A program made the translations under genes and the position numbers. This document shows, one piece after another, positions 24,031 to 34,160 of a stretch of 64,000 nt of DNA. The stretch is taken from positions 104,869,565 to 104,933,564 of the forward strand of contig CM050451.1 in assembly GCA_027563935.2 (NCBI GenBank). Reading direction: 5' to 3'. This DNA comes from Costus lasius (taxonomy: Eukaryota; Streptophyta; Magnoliopsida; Zingiberales; Costaceae). The notes under the pieces are model-generated. The model did no database searches. It worked only from the letters and a program-made list of their open reading frames with translations, and had not been told where the DNA came from. Within the stretch, counting starts at the first letter, position 1. Each line of letters begins with the position of its first letter.

Positions 24031-27022
24031 TATTAATAATTTTTTTTTGTCTACTCTTAACATGTTTATTCAATTTGTTATCACAATTTATCAAAATTGA
24101 TTACTAGATACCTATATATATATATACCCTACATCAACAAACTTAAGTCAAATTCATTCTTTTGAGTTATGGTGTATTGACCTTAGCCAAATATCCCCAC
24201 ATTCGAAAAAATTTCAAATTAGGTTTTTGACATTTCTAAGTTTCATAGGGATTCAGAGTATTTAAGCTAAATAATATCTAAAATGAATAAAATTACAAAC
24301 AATAAATAGTTTAAACATGCAAGTAATAGATTTTCAATAAATAGTCAATGTATATTTTTGTAATAAATAAAATTGACTAATAGTAAAATTAAAACAAGTA
24401 TTATTGATGAAAACAGTTCACTGTAATAGTTAATAAAAGTAACAAGCATGATCATTTTACTCATTGGTCAAGCCGCTTGTGCAAGTCTTGCATGTGATTA
24501 TAAGATTTAACGAGAGTAAATAAACGCATCCAGTAAGCAAGATTAAAACTTGAGAGCATGCGTGATCTAAACATGGGAAAGCAGATCTAGCATGCAGCAA
24601 GAGTAATATTATTAAGTATTGAAAGATACAATTGCACTCAGATTATGTTAAGATGGAAATCTGATTAGATTAATTAATGAAGCTAATCAATTCAAAGTGC
24701 ACAGTAAGGCTAGGGTTTAAACCTACCGTTGTTGCAAACAGAAAAGTAACAGCAAATAAGCCAAAATTGCAGTTTAACTAATCAAATTTAGTGAAGCATG
24801 CAATTAGCAATGGAGATTAATCTGAAAGATTTGCCGATCATGAATATAATTAAGATACAAATTTCTCAATTGCAAAATAATTACTACGATTTAACAGTCT
24901 AATAACATGACCAGATGCAAGATTTAATGCTGATCTATGTGCAAATAATCAAATTAACGGATCATCTTATCAGGATTAGATGCATGCGCAAATAATTAGA
25001 TTAGAATGATGTAAGCAAATCATAGAAATAAAATCGTTATTGCAAATCCAGCAAAATAATTGCAGATGCAAAATAGATCTGGATTAATTTAATTTATGAA
25101 ACTAATTAATTTAAAACATTTAGCATTAATTAATTGATGCGAGAGTAAGAATAGGTAATCAGGATGCGTGTGATAATAGCAGCAATAGATGCAGATTAAT
25201 GGAATTATGCAGATCTAAAATTCTGTATATTGCGTGCAAGTAATGAAATTAACAATAAAGATTAACACATCAGATTTAATTAATGCATGGAGATTAACAG
25301 ATCATCTAAGATGCTCAGATGCAGATCTAACAGAAATTATCTAATTAAAATTATACCAACTAGATGCAGATAATTAAACTAACATGAGATTAATAGAATA
25401 AATCTAATTACACAATTAAATCAGGTTAAGCAGCAGATTAACAATAGTAATTAAGATGCAGATGTAATTAACACTAATTAAAGATGCAAGATCTAATTAG
25501 AAGATCCGAAAACAGGTAGATGGATTTATAGAGTTTAAAGCTTAATCAAGAATGATTAGATAAATGCGCAAATCAGATATACATTTAACATGCAATTCAC
25601 ATGTGATTAAAATGAAAGTTCTAAGTAATTAATTAACTCGAGCACACAGATGCGAGAGAAATTAGGATTAGCAATAATACATTAATATGGCAGATGCTTA
25701 ACAGATGTGAGATTTAGTTTTGTTTTTCTTTTAACAATCAAAAAGATGTGAGACCTAAATCAAGTTGCTAAGTTGCAGAATTGAGATATAAAAAAAAATT
25801 GCAAAATCTAATGAGATTTAATAGGACTAATTAGAATTAATTAAAACTAATTAATTGAGAACGGTGATGAACTGATGCAGACTTTAAATAGTAAAAAGCA
25901 GATATATATATAATTATCAAAGATCAGCAGGAATGTTAATCTAATAAAAATTATGTAAAATTAAAAATAGAAATATATAGATTTATGCAAATTATGTTAA
26001 TCTAATAGAAATTATGTAAAATTGAAAATAGAAACATATAGATTTATGCAAATTAACATATGCAAATCTAATTAGTTGATTAAGATAACAATAATTAAAA
26101 CAGATCTATGAATATAAAATTTCATATTACAAAATTTTGAGAAGATAGTAAATCATATCAGAATTGGATGACCAGATCTTGTGCAAATATATATATATGG
26201 TAATATCACTTAAAGGTAAATCGGAAACAACTCAAGCTTAAGGCATTACTAATTGAGTAGGCACGGGTTCGAATCCTCGCCTCTACAAATTTTTATTTTG
26301 CTATTAAAATAGCAACAGAACCCAGTGAGAGGACTTGGAAAGGATCCGAGACCAAAAATTAAAAAGATGGTTCGGATCAAATTTATGTATCAAATCTGAT
26401 GAGCAAATTAAGAAATTCCTAATAGATGTTAGGAGCAAGATTATGCGAGAGATCAGAAAAATCGCAAATTTGGAATTAAATAATTAGAAAAAGTTAAATG
26501 ATAATGTAGCGTAGGATTTAAGATTTCTTAACAGAGAATTACATAACAATTAACAGATTACATAACAATTAACAGATCTGGAATTAAGTAACAACATATC
26601 TCTTAATAAAAAGTAGCTCTGGAATCTAATAACTATTCAAATCTCTTAACAGAAATTATGCCAGAGATCAGATTTAGCAGGATTTAGAAAAAGTAGCAGC
26701 GCAAGATCAGCAAATATGGAATTAAGTAATCAAATCAACAACAAATATGATATGCATGATTTTAACAGAGAATTACAAAGGCAAAATATGATATATGCGA
26801 TCTATTAACAGAGAATTTAAGAAACAATTAATAGATCTAATATGATTCCTAACCAGAAAATTACAGAAACAGTAATGATGAAAATAGACGTGCAGATTTC
26901 TTAACACAAGAGTGGAATTTGAAGACGACGAGAGTTGATAATGGAAAACGGTGAAAGTAAAAATTATCATATGATATGATCAATTGCAGGATTACACTAT
27001 ACGAATATTTGCCCAAAATTAT
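24031..27022. other. A+T-rich, word-repetitive DNA between two LTR copies
   Basis: About 3 kb with no open coding region. Short words such as GATGCAGAT, TAATTAA, AGATCTAAT and GCAAAT recur at high density without a fixed period. Position between two LTR copies suggests the internal part of a non-autonomous or heavily decayed copia element. A near-duplicate pair at about 25930-26050 shares ATGTTAATCTAATA(A/G)AAATT. A GGGTTCGAATCCTCG B-box-like site is at 26268-26282. Confidence 0.45.
26268..26282 (+). other. Isolated tRNA-like B-box/T-loop motif
   Basis: GGGTTCGAATCC fits the consensus T-loop/internal promoter B box and is followed by a CGCCTCTAC acceptor-like segment. No matching GTAGAGG 5' acceptor or clear D-arm is present at the right distance, so this is a tRNA-derived fragment rather than a gene. 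Confidence 0.45.
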
Positions 27023-27196
27023 TGCGCAAAATTCGTGTAATCCACTAAAATCAATAAAACATAAATTAAAATAACATGGAGGCAATATAAAATTTGTCTT
27101 TAAGTAAATATCCAGTCCCTTGCGTAGTATGAAATTTGGTCTTTCACCTAAAAATTCAATCATGATTTTGCTTCTACCGGCGCGTCAGTGGAGCAG
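27023..27196 (-). mobile_element. Truncated second copy of the copia LTR
   Basis: Collinear with the end of the LTR at 22501 onward: shared AATTCGTGTAATCCA, AAATCAATAAAACATAAATT, GTCCCTTGCGT and CAGTGGAGCAG. Homology stops exactly after CAGTGGAGCAG at 27196, where viral sequence starts. This is either the 5' LTR of the same element, cut by the virus integration, or a separate fragment. Confidence 0.75.
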
Positions 27197-27560
27197 AAAA
27201 TTATTTATCCTTGGTAAAATCCCAACAGTCATCCTTGGATATTTTTCAGTCCATAAAGCAGCAATTTTTGTGTTATATGGTGAAGGTAGTTTTCTGAAAT
27301 ACCTTTCTGACATCTCAGCAGATAAAAACGCTGCACCAGTCTTACCAGCTAGGTAGAGAAATTGATTTGAAAAAGACACTATGTCTTTCATGGATGTTAT
27401 TGTTAAAGCTTCCAGATCTAGAATTGCTTGGTTTTGCATTGTGGTATATCCCCTATACTCATCATAACCAAGTATCATCTGCCTAATTTGAGTAGTAACG
27501 TTAGAAGTATCATCAGCTGTCATGGTGAGCTGTTGATATTCTTGCGGAAAAGCCATCCGC
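27197..27560 (-). pseudogene. EVE coat-protein N-terminal region, truncated
   Basis: The frame contains a FPQEYQQLTMTADDTSN stretch, a LYLAGKTGAAFL segment, a SERYFRKLPSP segment and a GILPRI motif, the conserved order of the badnavirus/tungrovirus capsid region. The frame runs into the LTR junction at 27196, so the rest of the capsid is missing. It is separated by stops from the upstream movement-protein part. Confidence 0.8.
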
Positions 27561-29592
27561 CAATTCTGGAAGTATACTTTTAAAGTCTCTCATAACAAGT
27601 TTTCAATATACACAACTTTGTCCGTATTATCTATAAAGTTCTTGTGTGAACAGTGGGTGATTGTATTAGATTCCCATCTACGTATGATATCCTCCCATTG
27701 GCTAATGTCTTCTCTAAGTTGTAACATAGATCCTGAAGTTGCATTGGCTGAAGGCAAAGTAGGAATATCATCTATTCTCAAGGGTCTAGGATATCTAGGT
27801 CTTGAAGATCTTGCTTCTGGAAATGCATCATGAATTTTTCTTTGTAGAGAAATATCAGGGGTCATGACCGGCCCAAAACCAGGCTGATTTGTAGTAGTTT
27901 ACTGTGACACAATACTACTACTACTTTCTTTATTGGCCATAGCTACGGTTTCAAATTTAAAAGACTGTTCTGTCAACAAAGTATTATCAATAAAATCTTG
28001 GTATAATGGATGATCTTCCATCTGAACAGGTTCTTCATCGTAAACAACTGCTGGAAATACAAAATCCGATTCGTCATACCAACCCGATTCAATCATCTCT
28101 ATATAACCCGGATGATATCCTCCCATTGGCTAATGTCTTCTCTAAGTTGTAACATAGATCCTGAAGTTGCATTGGCTGAAGGCAAAGTAGGAATATCATC
28201 TATTCTCAAGGGTCTAGGATATCTAGGTCTTGAAGATCTTGCTTCTGGAAATGCATCATGAATTTTTCTTTGTAGAGAAATATCAGGGGTCGTGACCGGC
28301 CCAAAACCAGGCTGATTTGTAGTAGTTTGCTGTGGCACAATACTACTACTACTTTCTTCATTGGCCATAGCTACGGTTTCAAATTTAAAAGACTGTTCTG
28401 TCAACAAAGTATTATCAATAAAATCTTGGTATAATGGATGATCTTCCATCTGAACAGGTTCTTCATCGTAAACAACTACTGGAAATACAAAATCCGATTC
28501 GTCATACCAACCCGATTCAATCATCTCTATATAACCCGGATGCTCTTGAAAAGGTATAGCCAAAGTTTCGTCAAAAACTGGTTCTAAAGTTTCATCAAAA
28601 ACTGGTTCATTAATATCTTCCTCATCTACCCCCCACGGATTAAAAAAGGAGTCGTCAGAATCCGTTTGAGATCGGATGACTAAAACTACATCACTGTCAT
28701 CTTCAGGTTCGGGTCTATCAGAATAGTTATGGAATCTTGCTAAGACCGAGGTAGAATTTGATCTCCAGAACGAAATTCTTGAGGGTATTCGAGACGTACT
28801 CTCAGGCAAAGTGATTTTACACTCTGCTTCTTCAAGATCAGTTGTAGGGATTTTCTTTCCCTGCATTGCTTGTATTCCATGCGTACTCAAATGTTCAAGT
28901 ACATCAGAAATCTGTAACTTAAGGTTACAATTTGCCTGGTTGCTAATTCTAGCAACGAGTCCTTTTGTAATCAGTAAGTTGTGACCAGACATAAAACTTT
29001 CATAACCTTTAGTTTGAACTAATAATTTAATATGTTGTGTAAAGTCTTTTATGGACAACATAAAATCTGGGACAAAATATATTAGTTCTTTGTTAGAAGT
29101 CATGTCGACTTTTAAAGTTTCAATAATAGCTTTCTCCAAATCAGAAAATCTAGTGTCAATAAGTGTAATTAAACACTTACAACCACAATGTGCTCTGTGC
29201 AAACCATGTACTCCGATCAAACACAGTCCTAAATGTATAGTTTTGTATTGCTGTCCCAACAACTTTCTTTTTGACTCATATGTTATGAATGAAATCTGAG
29301 TCTGAGTTTTGCCAGTACATGTGATCATAGCTTCAGAGTAGTGTTGGTACACTTTCTGTTTAGTTTCTAAAATTCTGTGTTCATAAAGTGTTTCTGCAGG
29401 AGCTAAGTCTGCTTTTTTGAATCTGCTGATCTGCAACTGATGATCAGGATCCACTAAACGTTCCAATACCATTATCTTTTTATGTTGTAATTTTGACAAC
29501 AGAGTTGTTATCGTACTGTATCTTCTAATAATGTCATTAGAGGTTGATACAGTTTCTAAATCAGAACTTCGAGAGTTGCTACTTGCTTCCAT
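27561..29592 (-). pseudogene. EVE ORF3 N-terminal part: movement protein and linker
   Basis: The polyprotein start is at 29592 (MEASSNS), overlapping the end of ORF2 by 14 nt; a further in-frame Met at 29616 is possible. The first about 240 residues resemble a 30K-superfamily movement protein: CKCLITLIDTRFSDLEKAI, YFVPDF and GHNLLITKGLVARISNQAN. An acidic, low-complexity linker follows, with a short internal repeat (EPVFDETL twice). The frame is open to 28099, where a 428-bp tandem duplication shifts the reading frame. The second copy of the duplicated block also carries its own stop. Cell-to-cell movement is the family role; this copy cannot make the full product. Confidence 0.8.
27686..28541. 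repeat. 428-bp tandem duplication within viral ORF3
   Basis: Block 27686-28113 is repeated at 28114-28541 with only a handful of substitutions visible. Both begin GATATCCTCCCATTGGCTAA and end ATAACCCGGAT. 428 is not divisible by 3, so the duplication shifts the frame. High identity means it arose late relative to other lesions, or just before integration. Confidence 0.92.
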
Positions 29593-29944
29593 GATATTTT
29601 CTATATTCACTGACAAGTTTTTCTGGGTCTGTTTTTATAACAAATTTTCTGGCAGGAGGTTTAACTGAAGATGTGGATGCAGTAGACAGTTTCAGAGATT
29701 GCAAACTGTTTTGCAACCCTTCTAAGACAGACGTACTAACTGAATTCTGAGAACTTGATACAGAATGCAGCAAAGAATTCTGTATTTGGATTAGAAGTTC
29801 AATAATCAAATTGTTCTGAGCTATTATGACTTTATCAGCAGCAGTGCCGTTAGTACTCTCTGGGTCTATAAATCCTCTAGCAGGTGGATAAGTGTTCGCT
29901 ACAGTTTCTAGACCTTTCAAATAACTGATGTCTTTATCTGTCAT
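29579..29944 (-). CDS. EVE ORF2, 121 aa
   Basis: Its start overlaps the ORF1 stop in the ATGA arrangement (29941-29944) and its end overlaps the ORF3 start, the tight coupling of badnavirus and tungrovirus ORFs 1-3. The product is small, Ser-rich in the middle (about residues 60-95), with a basic C-terminus after PPARKF. This fits the virion-associated, nucleic-acid-binding ORF2 class by size, position and composition. The frame is intact here; expression is not implied. Confidence 0.75.
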   Translation of the reverse strand: MTDKDISYLKGLETVANTYPPARGFIDPESTNGTAADKVIIAQNNLIIELLIQIQNSLLHSVSSSQNSVSTSVLEGLQNSLQSLKLSTASTSSVKPPARKFVIKTDPEKLVSEYRKYHGSK

Positions 29945-30357
29945 AACAAACTTTGAATTTTTGCATTAAGGTGATCAATAGATTTTTCCAATTTGCTCAA
30001 ATGACTATCAAGCTTAGATAAGCTTTGAACAAGATGTTCTGTCAGACCACTTAGTTTTTTCAACAGTGACGGATCTCTAGATGTCTTTAAATATTCTAAT
30101 TTTTTTGAAATTTCTCTGAACAGACGATTAGAAACTGAAAAACTAGAAGTATTTCTGACAACAGTCTGATTTTTATGGATGAGCAGAACAAGATCTACTA
30201 AAAAGTTTAACTGAGGAGATGAATCTGTATGGCACAAATGTTCTAAAGGGGTATTGAAGAAACACAGAAAGTTTAGTTGATCTGTTCTAAGCTTGTGATG
30301 TACTTTGATCTCTAAATCGAGATAATCTAATTTTTTGTATGCCTCTACCATAAGCAA
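29941..30357 (-). CDS. EVE ORF1, 138 aa
   Basis: First frame after the intergenic region, intact for 138 residues. Leu-rich; the C-terminal third (about 95-138) has heptad-like LxxLxxxL spacing consistent with a coiled coil. Position and size match ORF1 of badnavirus/tungrovirus relatives, whose role is poorly defined. An ATGA overlap joins it to ORF2, suggesting re-initiation or leaky scanning in the ancestral virus. Confidence 0.72.
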   Translation of the reverse strand: MLMVEAYKKLDYLDLEIKVHHKLRTDQLNFLCFFNTPLEHLCHTDSSPQLNFLVDLVLLIHKNQTVVRNTSSFSVSNRLFREISKKLEYLKTSRDPSLLKKLSGLTEHLVQSLSKLDSHLSKLEKSIDHLNAKIQSLL

Positions 30358-30580
30358 CTCTTCTCATATACTCTTCACCTTTTCGACTTCTGATGAGTCT
30401 CCCTAGACTACTGACGAAGTCTTACGTCTTTTAGAATATACTCAAACAAATTGCTCATAACAAATGCATATGATGAAAACCAGAAGATCTCTCTTATAGA
30501 TATCGAAGCACAACTTACAAACAGTAGACATAATACAACTGAAAAACTTACAAGTACTTCTCTAGAGCCCCAGTGTAGAA

Positions 30581-30597
30581 CACTTGCTCTGATACCA
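30581..30597 (-). promoter_or_regulatory. tRNA-Met primer-binding site of the EVE
   Basis: Minus-strand TGGTATCAGAGCAAGTG. The first 12 bases are complementary to the 3' end of plant initiator tRNA-Met, the universal minus-strand primer of plant pararetroviruses. It lies 224 nt before ORF1. Confidence 0.88.
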
Positions 30598-30770
30598 AAA
30601 TATAGTCACGATCGCTCACTCAACAACGCCACACTTGTTTTTATTTTACAAACACAAACACATATTTATAGACTCTGACAATAAACTAAAACAGAAACAC
30701 AGTTGAAATCCGAATCTTCATCAGAAAAGACCATTATTTTCTTTTGAGCTGGCAGATTCACAGTGTCAGT

Positions 30771-30850
30771 AGTGCGAATCTTCTTTATCAGTAGTGCGAG
30801 TCATCATCTTAGTGCGAATCTTCTTTATCAGTAGTGTGAGTCATCATCTT
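30771..30850. repeat. 40-bp tandem repeat in the EVE promoter region
   Basis: Two adjacent 40-bp units (30771-30810, 30811-30850), both starting AGTGCGAATCTTCTTTATCA, differ at one visible position. They lie about 100 nt upstream of the TATA-like element on the minus strand, the position of an enhancer. Confidence 0.88.
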
Positions 30851-30966
30851 CTTTTGTCTTGACAGATTCCCAATGTCTGCCATGATAACGTCTAATGCTT
30901 GTACAAAGATTCTTTTCTTCGTTAGTGCATGTACGACTCAGTTGAAAAGTTCCTCCAGCAAATCCT

Positions 30967-31690
30967 TCAAAGATCTTCGTCCAGATTTTCAGAATTGTAT
31001 CCATAGACAGATGGTGACAACCTATCATATTCATTACGCGTCCAAACCTGCAAAAAAGATAAGTCTAATACCTGTTCAAAGGAAGAGCTCCAGATTCCAA
31101 AATAAGAAGGTGGTAATCCGTCTAGAGAGACATGATATACACTTTCTTCATAAATTTGCGTAAATTCTGGAGCCACCAGGTCTTGGGACCATATTCTTTC
31201 ATAATGAATTGTGATCAATCTTGTGACTGGTTTAAAAGAATGCCGTCTGAATAATGGAAAATTTGAGTGGATTGTCAAAACTCTGAATACATCATCATTG
31301 ACTTTGTCAAGTAGAGCTGGATTTAAAAAGTTTGGAGTGACAAATTCAAATTCTAACTGACGGATCATCCTATGATCATACAGCCTTTGAACAAACAGAT
31401 AATCCTTCTCTTCGACCTCATCAAATTGTACAAGAGTAGTATAATAAAGTCTTCCATATTGTTGCCGAACATAAATCCCAGGGATTGGTTCTGTCTGATG
31501 TTTCAAAATTTCCTGTAAACTAATTAGAGCATCTAAAGTCTTCTTCTCTGCTAAACTCTGAATATATTCACTTATAACAGTTGGTAGTCTGAGTAACATA
31601 TTTTGCCTGTATCTTGAACTCAAACTCATCTTAGCAGAAAATAATTCGTAGCTTGGACTGTCTACTAATACGCAGATAGAATTAGTAGAA
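30967..31690 (-). pseudogene. EVE C-terminal extension after RNase H, unrecognised
   Basis: After the RNase H end motif (HIKGINNVGADKLSR), the same frame stays open for about 240 more residues with no stop or shift. I recognise no domain. It is rich in aromatic and charged residues and ends acidic (SENLDEDL). Typical badnavirus polyproteins stop soon after RNase H. It might be a fused counterpart of a separate downstream ORF such as that of tungroviruses, but no sequence match is claimed. Confidence 0.6.
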
Positions 31691-32120
31691 ATTATTCTTG
31701 ACAGTTTATCAGCTCCCACATTATTAATCCCTTTGATATGTTCAACTTTAACTTCAATTCCCATAGCAGTAACATAGTCAATAAAATTGACCCACCTATT
31801 TTTGGCTAACTTACTTGTTGTGACTGTCTGAAAAAATGAAACAATTGCATGACAGTCTGTTCTTACTCAGTCTTAGCCAATAGAAATACTTTGAATTTTT
31901 TCATACTATAGATGCATGCCATAATTTCGGTATCTATTGTTGAAATCACCGTCTTATATTTCCCAGAGCAATATCTTGCTACTTGCTCTTTTCTTTGTGA
32001 GTCTCCTTTATTTGGTCTCCATTTTAATATCCCGCCCCATCCAGATAGACATCCATCAGTTTCGACTATTAAATAAACATCTGAGGGTGGCATTTGTAAT
32101 GGAGGAAGTGTTTGGACCAC
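31691..32120 (-). pseudogene. EVE RNase H domain, frameshifted
   Basis: VETDGCLSGWGGIL carries the first catalytic Asp (TDG). DTEIMACIYSMKKFKVFL carries the second-acidic region. The frame breaks near 31863 and resumes in another frame, giving KLAKNRWVNFIDY-like sequence and then HIKGINNVGADKLSR. Its role in relatives is removal of RNA template during reverse transcription. Confidence 0.85.
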
Positions 32121-33118
32121 TTGTCTGATATGTTGAATGGAGGCCCAGTCATGTTTGTTAAACTTCCTCTCACCAGTCTTAGAACATTATTGTATAATGG
32201 CTCAGTATACTTGCTTAAATTCGGAATATAAGCTCTCGCATAATTTAGGATTCCTAAGAACCTTTGCAGACCTTTAAGTGTTTCCAAGTCATTATTCGGA
32301 AATTCTAACAACTTCTTCACAATATGAGGTTGGAGACTTATCTTCCCTTCTCCAATTTCCAGACCTAAAAACTCAATAATAGATACACCAAGTTTCATCT
32401 TGGTGTGGCTAAGTATAAGGCCCTTTTCTTTTACTTTGGCAAAAAACTTTGACAGGTGATTGGTATGTTGACTGATATCATCTGAGAAGATCAAGATGTC
32501 GTCTATATATACGCAAATGAAATCGTCATATTCTTGAAAAATATTATCCATCTTTCTTTGAAAAATGGATGGTGCATTTTTGAGGCCAAAAGGCATAACC
32601 AACCACTCGAAATGACCTTGAGGGCATACGAAAGCAGTCCACTTGATGCTTTCCTCTGCCATTGCAACTTGATGAAAACCCGATTTAAGATCAAATTTAC
32701 TAAAGACCTTCTTATTTTTTATTTTTGAAATTAACAGGTCAATATTTGGCAGAATATACGGGTCTTTGTAAGTGTTATCATTTAACCTCTTATAATTGCA
32801 AACCATCCTTGACTTTCCTCGGACCATTTCTGAATGTTTATTTACAATAAATGCAGCTGTCCTGTGTTTTGATTTGGAGTGTCTGATCAACTTCATATCT
32901 AATAACTCAGTTATGTGTTTTTTGAATTCCTCATTCATCTCAAAGCTAGGAATTATTGGTTTATCTTGAATTATTAGATCCTCATTGATGATTTCTATAA
33001 AGCATTTCACTGAGTCAGTTTCCCAATGAGCCTTAGGGTCTAACCCAATGTTCTGAGATTCTTCCAAATCTTTTAGTGTGGGTAATATCTGTGGCTTATA
33101 ATCAGTTAAGCGTCCCAA
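32069..33118 (-). pseudogene. EVE reverse transcriptase domain
   Basis: A long open stretch of 349 residues. RT landmarks are in order: KHRTAAFIVNKHSE, GKSRMVCNYKRLND, FSKFDLKSGFHQVAM, WLVMPFGLKNAPSIFQRKMD and catalytic YIDDILIFS, followed by a GLQRFLGILNYARAYIPN thumb/connection motif. The RT itself shows no break in this stretch, but it lies between a stop upstream (near 33220) and a frame change to RNase H downstream. Best-preserved part of the element and the most useful for phylogeny. Confidence 0.92.
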
Positions 33119-33220
33119 ATCATAAGAACAGAGTTCACAAATAGCATCTTTACTGAGATAATCTAAATCATCTTCTTCATGAAAAATGTTAAGAGAAACC
33201 CGAGAACTTATTGGAGTGGT

Positions 33221-34160
33221 CTAAATGACCTCTACCTTTTTATAAAACGTCAAAGTCCCTTGCTCTATCCTTAACCCTCCTTTAAAACTGTGTACGAAGT
33301 TCATTCCAATTATCAACTGGGTCTTGTCTCCAATAGATAGTGGAAGAGCATAAGTAAAAGGCATCAGATATTTTTCTCGGTTCAGAATAAGAAATCCATT
33401 CTTCAATTTTTTACTTGTAGTTTGAACACTATTGACTCCGTATATTGTGTACTCTTCAGTATTTTCATAACATTTCTTAGGAAGTGCTGTTGGTGTAATG
33501 CAGCACTTAGATGCTCATGTGTCCAAAATAGCTTGGACATTAAACTTTTCTCCATCAATTTCTAATGTCGCAGTCAGATTTAATAAATTATTACTTATGC
33601 TAGCATATCTGACAGGTTTTCTTTCTTCAGCCTTGAGAATAATTTCTTCTTCCATAATTACTCTCTTTCCTTTCTTTTCTGTATAGCTTTTCAATTCTTC
33701 CTCTAGATTGACAATATGCTTCGCTTGTTCTTCTGTCAATTTTCTAAAGTCAATTTTCACATGCTTTGGTGGTAACTCTCCCAAAGGAATTTCTATGTCA
33801 AATTTCTTCTTACTACATATTGTGCAAGAGACAATAGAACAAAAACTGCACTGCATTCTTGCCCATTTGACAGTTTTTATCGGGCAGAATAAACATTTAT
33901 TTGTATGAGGAAGAAGATCTGGGTAAAATATCCAATTATGAATGCATTCTTGTTGTTCTCTAGAAAACACAAAATTCTCTATAGCAGAATTTCAATCCGT
34001 CATCATCAGAATTATGTTTTTCCTTTCTACAGCATCCAACTCGTCATTTGAAAATGAACAAATGTCTAAATCATCTGGGTCCTTGTCCTCACCAACACTG
34101 ACTATATCCCATAGAAAATATGTGCCTGGGATCAAAACTGCTAGATTTGGTCAATAGTAT
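33221..34160 (-). pseudogene. EVE coat-protease linker and aspartic protease, with stops
   Basis: From 33970 downward: a Cys-rich region with spacing C-X2-C-X11-C-X2-C-X4-C-X2-C, typical of badnavirus/tungrovirus polyproteins, a Lys/Glu-rich linker, then a retropepsin-like domain. The catalytic triad region reads AILDT followed directly by a stop. Further in-frame stops occur before 33970 and at 33218-33220, just before the RT frame. The protease flap and C-terminal part are recognisable at 33221-33406. Not functional as it stands. Confidence 0.82.

Larger units (their letters stand above)
30358..30966 (-). promoter_or_regulatory. EVE intergenic region
   Basis: This 609-nt gap on the minus strand precedes ORF1. 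It holds a tRNA-Met primer-binding site (30581-30597), a TATA-like TCTATAAATATG (30661-30672), a possible AATAAA (30640-30645) and a 40-bp tandem repeat further upstream (30771-30850). The layout matches a caulimovirid promoter/leader but is short for badnaviruses. The exact transcription start cannot be read from sequence. Confidence 0.65.
27197..34160 (-). mobile_element. Endogenous pararetrovirus (Caulimoviridae, badnavirus/tungrovirus-like), permuted and decayed
   Basis: All viral frames are on the minus strand. Reading from 34160 downward the order is: coat-protease linker with Cys-rich region, aspartic protease, reverse transcriptase, RNase H, an open extension, intergenic region with tRNA-Met primer site, ORF1, ORF2, movement protein, then the N-terminal part of the coat region, stopping at 27197. 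A circular badnavirus-type map opened within the coat gene gives this order; the middle and C-terminal coat segment, with its usual CCHC finger, is absent. Overlapping small ORFs before the polyprotein and the C-X2-C-X11-C-X2-C-X4-C-X2-C pattern are hallmarks of this group. Stops, frameshifts and a 428-bp duplication show that it is non-functional. The left edge is exact; the right edge is approximate. Confidence 0.9.

Noticed and set aside
26200..26300. Possible tRNA gene
   Set aside because: Only the T-loop/B box is convincing; acceptor and D stems cannot be formed.
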